Part shown: positions 27,612 to 35,467 of the stretch, piece after piece | How positions within the stretch are numbered: the stretch's first letter is position 1 | Layout of the letters: the number at the start of each line of letters is the position of its first letter | Source of the DNA: Streptomyces sp. NRRL WC-3742 | GTDB taxonomy: Bacteria > Actinomycetota > Actinomycetes > Streptomycetales > Streptomycetaceae | Assembly: GCF_000720635.1 (NCBI RefSeq) | Contig: NZ_JOCF01000023.1 | Location: 53,913 to 117,912 of the forward strand | Reading direction: 5' to 3' | DNA length: 64,000 nt | The notes under the pieces: model-generated | The model's input: the letters and a program-made list of their open reading frames with translations, nothing else | Database searches by the model: none | Told to the model about the DNA's origin: nothing | Program-made: the position numbers and the translations under genes

Positions 27612-28397
27612 TCACCGCCCCGGAGAGAACCCTCCCGAGACGGACGCGGAGCCGCCCGCGGACACCGCGTCGACGCGGTAGCCGTCGTTCGCGGCCGCCC
27701 GCACCCCGGTGGCGTGGTTGTACTGGGCGGCGAACTCGTGCTGCCCCGCCGGGACGGTGCGGCCCGGCTTGAGCACCCAGCGGTAGACCAGCGCGCCGCC
27801 GCTCTCCTGCACGGTGACGGTGAAGTCGTCCGTCGGCAGGGTCCGCCAGTTACCGGTGTCCCGTACGTCGCCGGTCTGGGCGACGCGCAGTTCGACGGTG
27901 AGCGAGGTGAGCGGCTGGCCCGTCCTGAGGGTGAGGTTGCTCTGGGCCCAGTACACGGTGCTGTGCGGATCGATCGAACCCTCCGACCACAGCGGCCCGT
28001 TCTGGGCCCGGCTGCTCGCCGACTGGGTCGGCCGGGGCACGGTCGGCGTGGCGGCGGGCGGCGCGACGGTCGCCGGTGCGGGAGGTGCGCTCGGGGGAGC
28101 GGAGCCGGTCGGCGTCGGCGTGAGCGTCGGCGAGGGGTCGGCCGGTGCCGTGGTGGCGGCCGGCGGCTGCGGGGTCCAGGGGGCGATGCCGGCCACGGCG
28201 AGTCCGCCGGTGGCCAGGGCGCCGACGGCGGCGATGCCCGCAAGCGCGATCTTGGGCCAGGATCGCAGGCCCGACCGGGCGCGGTGACGGACGGCGGGAC
28301 CGGCCGCGCCGCGCTGCACGCGGGCCAGCATCCGTGCGCGGTCGGGCTGGTGGGCCTCGGCGGCCTCGCGCAGCTGCCGGGCGATGTGCTCGTTCAA
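27612..28397 (-). CDS. Membrane protein coupled to ECF sigma factor, putative anti-sigma factor with external sensor domain
   Basis: 261 residues. The N-terminal 46 residues (NEHIARQLREAAEAHQPDRARMLARVQRG) are charged and cytoplasmic, then one membrane span at about 50-70 (IALAGIAAVGALATGGLAVAGI), a Pro/Thr-rich stretch to about 125, and an external beta-sandwich-like domain (VYWAQSNLTLRT, VELRVAQTGD, DFTVTVQESGGALVYRWVLKPG, HEFAAQYNHATG). TTG start 28397 follows GGAGGA and overlaps the sigma gene stop as TTGA. This layout resembles RsgI-like anti-sigma factors that sense polysaccharide outside the cell. The anti-sigma function is inferred from coupling and topology, not from a recognised zinc motif. 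Confidence 0.68.
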   Translation of the reverse strand: MNEHIARQLREAAEAHQPDRARMLARVQRGAAGPAVRHRARSGLRSWPKIALAGIAAVGALATGGLAVAGIAPWTPQPPAATTAPADPSPTLTPTPTGSAPPSAPPAPATVAPPAATPTVPRPTQSASSRAQNGPLWSEGSIDPHSTVYWAQSNLTLRTGQPLTSLTVELRVAQTGDVRDTGNWRTLPTDDFTVTVQESGGALVYRWVLKPGRTVPAGQHEFAAQYNHATGVRAAANDGYRVDAVSAGGSASVSGGFSPGR

Positions 28398-28924
28398 CGG
28401 TTCCTCCTTCCTGTCGTCAGTTCGCCGGCCGCTCGTGCGCCGAGTGCTCTCTCCAGCTCGGCCATCGCCTTCGAGGTCTGGCTCTTCACCGTACCGACCG
28501 ATATGCCGAGCGCGGCGGCGGTGTCCTTCTCCGAGAGGTCGAAGGCGTGCCGCAGCACCACGCAGGCCCGCTTGCGGAACGGCAGCCGGGCGAGCGCCGC
28601 GCGGACGTCCAGCACGGCGGCGACGTCCGGTCCCTCGGTCTTCTCGGGGCTGCGGGTCCAGAACAGCAGGACCCGGCGCCGTTCGCGGACGGCGCTGCGG
28701 ATGCGCTCCCGGGCCATGTTGGCGACCACCCCGCGGGCGTAGGCGAGCGGGTGGTCGGCCGCGCGGAGGCGGTCCCAGCGCTGCCACAGCGCGATCAAGG
28801 CGTCCGAGGCGAGGTCGTCAGCCGCGTCCGCCTCGCCGGTCAGGAGGTGCGCGAGGCGGGCGAGTTCGGCGTAGTGGCGTTCGAAGAACTGGTGGAATTC
28901 CGCGGACGTGTCATCGAGGAGCAT
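28394..28924 (-). CDS. ECF RNA polymerase sigma factor (SigE-family type)
   Basis: 176 residues from ATG 28924. Region 2 is at about 10-75 (FHQFFERHYAELARLAHLLTGEADAADDLASDALIALWQRWDRL) and region 4 at about 118-165 (LPFRKRACVVLRHAFDLSEKDTAAALGISVGTVKSQTSKAMAELE). Typical of actinobacterial SigE-family ECF factors. The start is chosen because the conserved MLLDDTSAEFHQFF begins there, though GGGGGAA lies close to it. Overlapped by the membrane partner gene. A LacI-like site TGTGAGCGTTAACA lies 27 bases upstream. The next gene upstream is the expansin-like protein. Confidence 0.9.
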   Translation of the reverse strand: MLLDDTSAEFHQFFERHYAELARLAHLLTGEADAADDLASDALIALWQRWDRLRAADHPLAYARGVVANMARERIRSAVRERRRVLLFWTRSPEKTEGPDVAAVLDVRAALARLPFRKRACVVLRHAFDLSEKDTAAALGISVGTVKSQTSKAMAELERALGARAAGELTTGRRNR

Positions 28925-28950
28925 TTCCCCCGGTCGCCCTCTCCCTGCAA

Positions 28951-28964
28951 TGTGAGCGTTAACA
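28951..28964. promoter_or_regulatory. LacI-like half-symmetric site upstream of the ECF sigma gene
   Basis: TGTGAGCGTTAACA, 27 bases before the sigma factor start. Its TTAACA half matches the site at 44279. Confidence 0.35.
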
Positions 28965-29068
28965 ACCGGCATGAGCCTAGCATCGCCCCTGTTCGGGGCG
29001 GTGTCCGCCCCCGAAGGTCGCGGCCGGCGGGCGGCGGGCGGGCGGCGGTTGGTGAGCGGGCGGCGCGG

Positions 29069-30073
29069 TCAATGCCGGGCGAACTGGACGCGGGTCGGCT
29101 GGATGACGTCCGGCTTCACCGCGATCCCGTCGACGGTCAGCTGTTCCCCGTAGACGTCGGTGACCCTGATCGATCCGCCGCACCCGCTGCCGTCCGGGGA
29201 GAGGAAGTAGTTGTAGTCGGTGCGGGACAGGCGCCGCCATCCGCCGCCGCTCCGGACCTCCAGCGCGGCCACCGGGTTCCGGTGGCCGATCACCTGGATC
29301 CCGCACCACCACTGGCTGGACCCGGTCTTGTACCGGATCGACACGGTGTCCGGCGCCGTGCCGGGGCTCAGCACCGTCCAGGTGATCGGGAGCCGGCCCA
29401 CCGAGAGCTCGGCGAGCTTGGCGAACGCCTCGTGGCTCAGGTCGAGCTGCCCGGGCGCGCAGGGCAGCGGGCACTCGTTGACGATCCGCACCGTGATGCT
29501 CGCCCCACCGGCGGCGCGGACGAGCACGTACGCCCCGCAGGCGCTGGACGACTCGTAGTCGGTGTGGTTCATCGCCGCGACCATGAGGTCGCCGGAGGGC
29601 CCGAACGAGCAGGCGCCGTTGCCGTCGGCCGCGTCGTAGGAGGTGGCGACTCCCGGGTAGCTCGTCCCCGGCTTGATCCGCCCGGCCAGGGAGGCGGTGG
29701 ACGTCACGGCACGGGCGCTGCCGGTGGCGGCCGCGGGGGACGGGGCGGCGGTGGAGGCGGAGGGCTTGGCCGTGGGGGTGGCGGTCGGGGCGGGGCTGGC
29801 CGTCACGGAGGCGGCGGCCGACGACGGCGACTCCGACGGCGCCGCATCGACCGGGGCCCCGGAACCGGGCGGAGCGCTCGGTTCGGTGGCCGCCGCGGAG
29901 ACGGCGGCGGTGGCGGCGGCCGGCTGCGGGGTACCGGCTCCGCCCCCGTTCCCCGTGAGGAGCGCCAGGCCCAGGCACACCAGCACCGCGACGGCCGCCA
30001 CCGCCAACGGAACGCCCCTGACCGGCCATCGTCCGCGCCGCGCCCGGGTGACGGCGTGTTTCGTTGCCTTCAT
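29069..30073 (-). CDS. Secreted or membrane-anchored bacterial expansin-like protein
   Basis: 334 residues. A hydrophobic segment at about 20-42 (VPLAVAAVAVLVCLGLALL) serves as signal or anchor, followed by an Ala/Ser/Pro/Thr-rich linker to about 125. Residues 130-230 are a double-psi beta-barrel like expansin domain 1 (GVATSYDAADGNGACSFG, MVAAMNHTDYESSSACGAYVLV, VNECPLPCAPGQLDLS). The C-terminal 100 residues (YKTGSSQWWCGIQVIGHRNPVAALEVR) match the expansin cellulose-binding domain. Known role: loosens cellulose and related polymers without hydrolysis. ATG 30073 or 30079 could be the start. It fits the cellulolytic setting and shares an upstream element with the ricin-lectin gene. Confidence 0.85.
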   Translation of the reverse strand: MKATKHAVTRARRGRWPVRGVPLAVAAVAVLVCLGLALLTGNGGGAGTPQPAAATAAVSAAATEPSAPPGSGAPVDAAPSESPSSAAASVTASPAPTATPTAKPSASTAAPSPAAATGSARAVTSTASLAGRIKPGTSYPGVATSYDAADGNGACSFGPSGDLMVAAMNHTDYESSSACGAYVLVRAAGGASITVRIVNECPLPCAPGQLDLSHEAFAKLAELSVGRLPITWTVLSPGTAPDTVSIRYKTGSSQWWCGIQVIGHRNPVAALEVRSGGGWRRLSRTDYNYFLSPDGSGCGGSIRVTDVYGEQLTVDGIAVKPDVIQPTRVQFARH

Positions 30074-30115
30074 GCCCATCCATTCCAGGTAGATCGATTC
30101 GACGTTGCATGACCC

Positions 30116-30143
30116 GGTTGCCGCCGTCGCCGCAAAGGTTGCC
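30116..30143 (-). promoter_or_regulatory. Shared GGCAACC upstream element (expansin gene copy)
   Basis: 28-bp block with two GGCAACC heptamers 21 bp apart on the coding strand, 43-70 bp upstream of the expansin start. It differs from the block at 19166 at only a few positions in the spacer. Confidence 0.6.
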
Positions 30144-30199
30144 GCCCGCACGGAAAGAATTTCCGGCAGCCGCGGACGGCCTCCCGGGCCGCCCGAGCG

Positions 30200-30253
30200 G
30201 GCACTACGCCAGTAGTGGCACTACGGAAGTAGTGCCACTACTGGCGTAGTGCC
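30200..30253. promoter_or_regulatory. Long perfect inverted repeat made of nested GTAGTG/CACTAC boxes
   Basis: A perfect 25-bp stem (30200-30224 with 30229-30253) around the 4-base loop GGAA. Each arm itself contains a 13-bp palindrome, GTAGTGGCACTAC (30212-30224) or GTAGTGCCACTAC (30229-30241), plus an outer half-site. It lies between the divergent expansin and LacI genes, 95 bases before the LacI start. This dyad-of-dyads looks like a multi-site operator rather than a terminator. Confidence 0.8.
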
Positions 30254-30347
30254 AGGGCCTGTCGTCGAACTCCCGTCGACTGCCCGCGTGCGGCGCCGGT
30301 GCGGCGGTCGCGCACAATGGGCGGTCGTGGAGGAGAAGGAGTCGGTC

Positions 30348-31388
30348 ATGGCCATCGAGAACCGCCCGGTGACCCTGCGGGCGATCGCCGATCAGCTGGG
30401 ACTGGACGTCTCCACCGTCTCCAGGGTCCTGAACGGGGCCGACGCGGACGGACGGCGGGCCGCCTCCGGAGCGACGGCCCGCCGCGTCCGGGAACTCGCC
30501 CAGGAGCTGGGGTACCGCCGCAACCCCGCCGCCGTGAGCCTGCGGACCCGGCGCAGCAACCTGATCGGGGTGGTGTTCGCGCGGCTGTCCGAGGTCGTCG
30601 TCGCGACCATCTACGAGGGCATCGAGGAGGAGGCGGCCCGGCACGGGCTCGCCGCCTTCGTCACCAACACCCAGGACGATCCGGTCCGCCAGCGCGAGCG
30701 GATCGCGATGGTCCTCGGCCGGAGGGTCGACGGCCTCATCATCGGCGACGCGCACCTGGACGGCGCCGCCCTGGCGGACCCGGCGCTCGGGCGAACGCCC
30801 CACGTCCTCGTCAACCGCCGTACGGAGGGCGACCTTCCCGCCGTCACCTGCGACGACTACCGGGGCGGGCGCCTGGTGGCCGAGCACTTCCTGCGGCTGG
30901 GGCACACCAGGGTCGGCTGCGTCGCGGGCGAGCCCTTCGCCAGCACCGGCACCGACCGCACGGCCGGCTTCGTCGACCGGTACGCCGAGGCCGGTCTCCC
31001 GGTGCCGGCCGACCTGGTGCGGCACTGCGCCTTCGACACCACGGGCGGTCGCGGGGCGTCGACCGCGCTGCTGACCGCCGACCGGCGCCCCACCGCTCTG
31101 TTCGCGGTCAACGACCTGGCCGCCATAGGGGTTCTGGGCGCCGCCCGTGACCTGGGCCTGCGCCCGGGGGAGGACCTCGCCCTGGCGGGCTTCAACGACA
31201 CCCCGGTCGCCGCGGAACTGCCGGTCGCGCTCACCACCGTCCGCTCGCCCATGGCCGAACAGGGCCGGATCGCGGTGCGGGAGCTGCTGCGCCGGATCGA
31301 CGGGGAGCCGGCCCGGTCGCGGCGGCTCGCGCCCGAGCTGGTCGAGCGGGCCACCAGCGGCCGACCCGTCGGCCCGTCACTTCTCTGA
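30348..31388 (+). CDS. Third LacI-family regulator
   Basis: 346 residues from ATG 30348, which has AAGGAG six bases upstream. The helix-turn-helix is at residues 7-30 (TLRAIADQLGLDVSTVSRVLNG), with an unusually long spacer (ADADGRRAASGATARRVRELAQELGYRRNPAAVSLRTRR) before the hinge. The sensor core has VDGLIIGDAHLDGA, PTALFAVNDLAAIGVLGAA, LALAGFNDTPVAAELPVALTTVRSP. Divergent from the expansin gene; the nested palindrome at 30200 between them is its likely target. The ligand is unknown. Confidence 0.88.
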   Translation: MAIENRPVTLRAIADQLGLDVSTVSRVLNGADADGRRAASGATARRVRELAQELGYRRNPAAVSLRTRRSNLIGVVFARLSEVVVATIYEGIEEEAARHGLAAFVTNTQDDPVRQRERIAMVLGRRVDGLIIGDAHLDGAALADPALGRTPHVLVNRRTEGDLPAVTCDDYRGGRLVAEHFLRLGHTRVGCVAGEPFASTGTDRTAGFVDRYAEAGLPVPADLVRHCAFDTTGGRGASTALLTADRRPTALFAVNDLAAIGVLGAARDLGLRPGEDLALAGFNDTPVAAELPVALTTVRSPMAEQGRIAVRELLRRIDGEPARSRRLAPELVERATSGRPVGPSLL

Positions 31389-31732
31389 CCCGACCCGCTT
31401 CCGGCACTGACCCGGTGGCGCTCCGGCTCCATCGAGTTCAGCTGCGCAACCGGGGTTCCGGGGTGGGGCAGGCGCGAGGGCCGTGCCGGTGTGCACGGCC
31501 CTCGCACCGGGTGTGGGGCGCCCCGTTCCCGCCCTCGTCGTCCGGATCTGCACGTGGTGGTGTGCTGTGCGGTGTGCTGTGTCACCTGTACGCGATGCTG
31601 AGCTGCACTGTTTCGGTGGGGAATCGAACCCCCTGCGTTGCTCTTCACGCGCCAAGGGCCGGATGAACCGCCGGCCCGCGGTGTGTGCACGCCTCCGCGA
31701 CGACTACCTGCTTCCCACACCCAGCTCGTGGG
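31389..31732. other. 344-bp gene-free stretch with a tRNA T-arm-like fragment and a hairpin
   Basis: On the minus strand 31605-31635 reads GGGGGTTCGATTCCCC then ACCGAAACAG, which resembles the T-arm and 3' acceptor strand of a tRNA. No matching 5' acceptor strand (GTTTCGG) lies at the expected distance and the outermost T-stem pair is mismatched, so it is not a functional tRNA. GGGCCGG (31656-31662) and CCGGCCC (31671-31677) form a small hairpin. It could be an old attachment-site remnant. Confidence 0.3.
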
Positions 31733-32206
31733 TCAGTCCTCGATCAGGTCGATCTCCCAGTTGGTGCGCTGGATCAGGGTGTCCACCTCGCGGATCTCCT
31801 TGGCCAGCACGTCAGCCTGGGCACGGAGTTCGGCGACCGGCAGGGCGGAGAGCATCCGCAGTTCGGAGCGCATCTGCCGGACGGCTCCGCGCTGGTCACG
31901 TCCGGAGGCGGCGTCGGCGGCCGCGGTGAGCACCGAGTGGCGCAGCCGCAGGACGTCCCGTCGGGCGAGGGCGTCGGTCAGAGTGCCGCCGCCCTCGATG
32001 ACCGCGGTGGAGTTGGTCCGGTTGATCTGGCGGATCAGCCGCTCCAGCTCGTCCAGCACCTCTCCGGCCTGGGACAGGACCTCCGCCGCGCTCTCGGCCG
32101 GTTCCTCGCCCTCCTGGTAGCGGGCGCTCCCGACGACGCGCGCCCGCAACTGCTCCACCCGCCGCACCGCAGCCGCGCGCTGCGCGAGCGCTTCAGCCAG
32201 TTTCAC
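31733..32206 (-). CDS. DIP1984 family protein
   Basis: 157 residues from GTG 32206 (VKLAEALAQRAA). The all-helical sequence with LIRQINRTNS, LTDALARRDVLRLRHSVL, RQMRSELRMLSALPV, LAKEIREVDTLIQRTNWEIDL is the DIP1984/septicolysin-related family; its role is not established. Strong heptad patterns suggest a coiled coil. No signal peptide. A small conserved actinobacterial gene with no clear link to its neighbours. Confidence 0.85.
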   Translation of the reverse strand: MKLAEALAQRAAAVRRVEQLRARVVGSARYQEGEEPAESAAEVLSQAGEVLDELERLIRQINRTNSTAVIEGGGTLTDALARRDVLRLRHSVLTAAADAASGRDQRGAVRQMRSELRMLSALPVAELRAQADVLAKEIREVDTLIQRTNWEIDLIED

Positions 32207-32324
32207 CGCACCATCACCTGTCCGTCTCACCGATCGTCCGGCAAGTATGCACGCGGTGCCTGGCTCGCCTCCGGCGGGACCGGGCGCAAACCCCTGGTGC
32301 CACGCCCGGGGGCGCGCCTATCAT

Positions 32325-32359
32325 CCAACCCAAACGATTGGGCCAAACGATTGGGTTGG
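32325..32359. promoter_or_regulatory. Tandem CCAAACGATTGGG boxes inside a larger dyad
   Basis: CCAAACGATTGGG occurs twice back to back (32330-32342 and 32343-32355), each half-symmetric, flanked by CCAACCCAA at 32325 and TTGGGTTGG ending at 32359. It ends 8 bases before the start of the gene at 32368, an operator-like position. Confidence 0.6.
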
Positions 32360-32367
32360 GGGAGTCG

Positions 32368-32898
32368 ATGGCAACGGCTACGCCGGGCGGTGGGGTTGTG
32401 AGCGTTCACCGTGTCCACCGCCATGTCCCGATGGTGGTGTGGAAGTGGGCCTTCGGCGCCCTGGTGCTGCTGTTCTGGCTGCTGATGTACCAGGGCGTCT
32501 GGTGGCAGGGGCTGGTGGTGGACGCCGTGGTGCTCGGCGGCCTCCTGGTCGTCGGCCGGCTGCCCCCGAGCGCGGGCATGCGGGCGGTGGAGGTGCGCGC
32601 GGAGGGTCTGAGGCTGCGTTCGGCGGACGAGCGGCAGTCGGTGCTGCTCGGCTGGGCCGAGATCCTGGACGTCCGCTTCGTCCCCGGCCGGACCGAGACG
32701 CACCGGCTCGGCGGTGGCCGGGAGCAGACGGTGCTTCATCACACCGCCGTGGCGCTGCTGCTCCGGGACCAGTCCGATCCGCTGCTCCTGCTGCACGTCG
32801 CCCACCCCCAGCGGCTGGCCGTCTCGATCGCCACCCAGGTCGCCGGGGCCCGCGCCCGGGCGGCAGGGCTGGAGCGCCGCGACGTCGAGGGCGCCTGA
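32368..32898 (+). CDS. Small membrane protein with PH-like domain
   Basis: 176 residues from ATG 32368, preceded by GGGGGAG. Two hydrophobic spans at about 26-64 (WAFGALVLLFWLLMYQGVW, LVVDAVVLGGLLVVG) are followed by a soluble domain with AVEVRAEGLRLRSADERQSVLLGWAEILDVRFVPG, the usual pattern of bacterial PH-like (PF10756-type) domains. Function unknown. A tandem operator-like repeat lies directly in its leader. The gene starts divergently from the DIP1984 gene. Confidence 0.7.
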   Translation: MATATPGGGVVSVHRVHRHVPMVVWKWAFGALVLLFWLLMYQGVWWQGLVVDAVVLGGLLVVGRLPPSAGMRAVEVRAEGLRLRSADERQSVLLGWAEILDVRFVPGRTETHRLGGGREQTVLHHTAVALLLRDQSDPLLLLHVAHPQRLAVSIATQVAGARARAAGLERRDVEGA

Positions 32899-33020
32899 GG
32901 GCTGTTCGACCGGAGGCGACCGGACGTGGCCCGGGCCGGAGTTGACGATTGAGCGGGAGCCTGAACAAAATACCGGCTCGGCTCCCGGCCCGGCTCCCGC
33001 GACCGCGTACTATGCCCGGC

Positions 33021-33383
33021 ATGTCCACAGTTGCCGCGATTGCGGTCGTCATGCTCGCCCTGCTGCACGTCTACATCCTGGTCCTGGAGATGTTCCTGTG
33101 GACCACGCCCCGGGCCAGGGCCTCGTTCGGTACGTCCGAGGCGTTCGCGCTGGAGACCAAGGCGATGGCCGCCAACCAGGGCCTGTACAACGGGTTCCTG
33201 GCCGCCGGGCTCCTCTGGGGCGCGTTCGCCTCCGACCCGGTCGGGTTCCGGGTGACGGTCTTCTTCGCCGTCTGCGTCGCCGTCGCCGGGGTGTTCGGCG
33301 CGGTGACTGCCTCCCGGAAGATCCTCTTCGTGCAGACCGTCCCGGCGGCGGTCGTGCTGGCCCTGGTGCTTTTGGCCCACTGA
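33021..33383 (+). CDS. DUF1304 family membrane protein
   Basis: 120 residues with four hydrophobic spans: AAIAVVMLALLHVYILVLEMFLW, GLYNGFLAAGLLWGA, VTVFFAVCVAVAGVFGAV and VQTVPAAVVLALVLLAH. ALETKAMAANQGLYNGFLAAG is the signature of the DUF1304 family; its role is unknown. There is no ribosome site before ATG 33021; TACTAT at 33008-33013 sits 7 bases upstream, as in Streptomyces leaderless transcripts. Followed by a strong terminator. Confidence 0.87.
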   Translation: MSTVAAIAVVMLALLHVYILVLEMFLWTTPRARASFGTSEAFALETKAMAANQGLYNGFLAAGLLWGAFASDPVGFRVTVFFAVCVAVAGVFGAVTASRKILFVQTVPAAVVLALVLLAH

Positions 33384-33404
33384 CCCCCAGGACAGGCCCA
33401 CCGA

Positions 33405-33445
33405 GGGGCCCGGCGCGGCCGACGGAATCGGCCGCGCCGGGCCCC
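33405..33445. terminator. Strong bidirectional terminator
   Basis: GGGGCCCGGCGCGGCCGA (33405-33422) pairs perfectly with TCGGCCGCGCCGGGCCCC (33428-33445), an 18-bp stem with a 5-base loop, between converging DUF1304 and fucosidase-region genes. Confidence 0.88.
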
Positions 33446-33451
33446 GTCGCG

Positions 33452-35452
33452 TCAGTCGTGCTCGACGACGATCATCGCGTGCCCGTCCACGGTGGTGACC
33501 CGGGTGTGGACGTACTCGCCGTCGTGGTGCCAGACGAGCTCCTGCCCGGCGGGCTGGAGCCGCACCGAGCGCGGCGCGGTGGCGAGCCGGAGGGCGACGG
33601 GTACGTCGACCAGCGGGAACGGGTCGTGCACCAGGTCCAGTTCCGGGGTCTCCCGGGAGGGGACGAAGCTGGTCAGGTGCACCACGGTGCCCGTGGCGGT
33701 CCGGACGACGGTGGTCTCCAGGTGGACCGGACCGCCCGCGCGCAGGAGCGGGTCCGGCAGGAGCCGGTCCAGGACCGCACCGAGCAGCAGGCGGTAGGTC
33801 TCCAGGCCGTGCGCGTGGAAGGCGTCCAGCAGCGACACGGCCACCGCGGCCACGCCGCCGCCGACGGCGACGGCCACCTCCTCGTTCCGGTCCGCCGGGG
33901 GAGTGTAGGAGTGGCCGCAGAACCGGTCCCAGGAGCGCGGGAAGTACGGCTCCACCACCCGGGCCAGGACCTCGGCGCCGGGCCGCGCCAGGGCGGTGAG
34001 CCGGGAGCCGTGGCTGATCACCGGGAAGTCCTCCGGGACCCCGGGCACACCCTCGCAGGCGAGGAAGGACTCGCCTGCCGGGGCCGGGGCCAGGCCCTCC
34101 ACCGGGAGGCCGGGGAGAGCAGGTTCGCCGCCGTCCCGCAGCAGCGCGGGCCCGACCAGCACCACCGCGCCGCCGGCCAGCCGGTACGCCTGCAGGCGCT
34201 CCGCGAGGGCGTCGTCGACCCTCGTGGTCTCCGGCACGACGACGGCCCGGTACCCGCCGAGGTCGGCGTTCGGCGGCACCACGTCGAACTGCGCGCGGAG
34301 CTGCTGCAGCGCCCGGACGGCGCCGATGTTGCTCGGCCCGGGGTTGTCGCCGAGGCCGGGGTCGACGACCACGGCGAGCTCGCTGACGACGCGGCCGCCG
34401 TCGAGGAAGGGTTCGCACGCCTCGATGTGCCGGTAGACCGAGCCGATCAGGTCGTACACCGCGGGGGCGGGCACGCCCCGCGGGTGCAGGACGTCGCCCA
34501 CGCCGCTGGTCAGGCCCTGGCTCAGCATCTGGCTGTTCTCGTAGAGCAGCGCCGCCCGGGGCTTGAGCGCGGCGTTGTCCCCCCAGCTCTCGTGGAAGCG
34601 CCCGGTGTGGCTGAGCGTCGGCAGCCCGAGCGGGCGGACGAAGCGGGCCACGTACGGCAGGAACGCGTACCCCCAGCCGCCGGTGGGCAGGCCCTCGATC
34701 TCGACGTGCCGTACGAACTGCCGTTCCTCCGTCAGCCCCGTCTTCGGCCGGCCGTTGAACCAGACGCCCATGGCGGAGTCCGGGTGCAGGGCCTTCTCCA
34801 CCATCGCGGAGTAGCGGGCCATGTAGCGCTGGGCCACCAGGTTCGCGTAGCGGACCCGGTGGTCGGCGTCGGCCGGGTCCAGGCCCTCCTCGCGCATCCC
34901 GTCCACGGCCCAGCGGCTCGCGCTGGGCTGGGTCCAGCACATGTCGACGAAGACCCCGTCCACCGGGGCGAAGCGGCGCAGCACCTCGTCCAGCTGGTCG
35001 GCGAAGTAGTCGGCGTAGGGGCTGGACATGTCGAGGACGTTCCAGCCGGGCTCGAAGGCCGAGGGGGTCCAGCGGGTGATCTTCAGGTTCTCGTCGTGGG
35101 CGACCCACTCGGGGTGCTCCCGGGCGGCGTACTCGTCGACCTGGAGCGAGAGGTAGATCGGCGCACGGATGCCCACGGAGTGCAGGGCGTCGACCTGTTC
35201 GGCGAGCAGGTCGAGCCCGGGGGCGAGGCCGGGATGGCGCTCCGGCCGGTCGGTTCCGTGGTAGAGGTGCCCGTGGTGGCACTTGGCGAAGACGGTGACG
35301 CTGTCGACGCGCGCCTCCCGGAAGGTCCGGGCGAAGGTCGCCGGGTCGAAGTCCCGTCCCACGTCCGGGATGTCGGGGCCGGTGTGGAAGTCCAGGTGCA
35401 CGGTCCGGCGGGGGAAGAGGGCAGGATTGCGAAAGTGATTGTTTGCGTTCAC
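33452..35452 (-). CDS. Putative GH151 alpha-L-fucosidase (GHL6 plus beta-galactosidase trimerisation-like domain)
   Basis: 666 residues. An N-terminal barrel (RRTVHLDFHTGPDIPDVG, VTVFAKCHHGHLYHGTD, YLSLQVDEYAAREHPEWVA, GVFVDMCWTQPSASRW, GVWFNGRPKTG) belongs to the GHL6-type glycosidase group. Residues about 330-560 resemble a beta-galactosidase trimerisation domain (VVVPETTRVDDALAERLQAY, GGAVVLVGPALLR). This architecture is used by GH151 fucosidases. No signal peptide. GTG 35452 follows GAGGA; a TTG at 35467 would touch the upstream stop. It is the downstream partner of the GH29 fucosidase gene (15-bp gap), which supports fucosidase activity. The family call is from memory of the architecture. 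Confidence 0.62.
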   Translation of the reverse strand: MNANNHFRNPALFPRRTVHLDFHTGPDIPDVGRDFDPATFARTFREARVDSVTVFAKCHHGHLYHGTDRPERHPGLAPGLDLLAEQVDALHSVGIRAPIYLSLQVDEYAAREHPEWVAHDENLKITRWTPSAFEPGWNVLDMSSPYADYFADQLDEVLRRFAPVDGVFVDMCWTQPSASRWAVDGMREEGLDPADADHRVRYANLVAQRYMARYSAMVEKALHPDSAMGVWFNGRPKTGLTEERQFVRHVEIEGLPTGGWGYAFLPYVARFVRPLGLPTLSHTGRFHESWGDNAALKPRAALLYENSQMLSQGLTSGVGDVLHPRGVPAPAVYDLIGSVYRHIEACEPFLDGGRVVSELAVVVDPGLGDNPGPSNIGAVRALQQLRAQFDVVPPNADLGGYRAVVVPETTRVDDALAERLQAYRLAGGAVVLVGPALLRDGGEPALPGLPVEGLAPAPAGESFLACEGVPGVPEDFPVISHGSRLTALARPGAEVLARVVEPYFPRSWDRFCGHSYTPPADRNEEVAVAVGGGVAAVAVSLLDAFHAHGLETYRLLLGAVLDRLLPDPLLRAGGPVHLETTVVRTATGTVVHLTSFVPSRETPELDLVHDPFPLVDVPVALRLATAPRSVRLQPAGQELVWHHDGEYVHTRVTTVDGHAMIVVEHD

Positions 35453-35467
35453 ATTTCCTCGAGTCAA

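Noticed and set aside
31560..31720. A complete tRNA gene on the minus strand
   Set aside because: Only the T-arm and an acceptor-like 3' end are present; no pairing 5' acceptor, D-arm or anticodon arm is found at the right distance.
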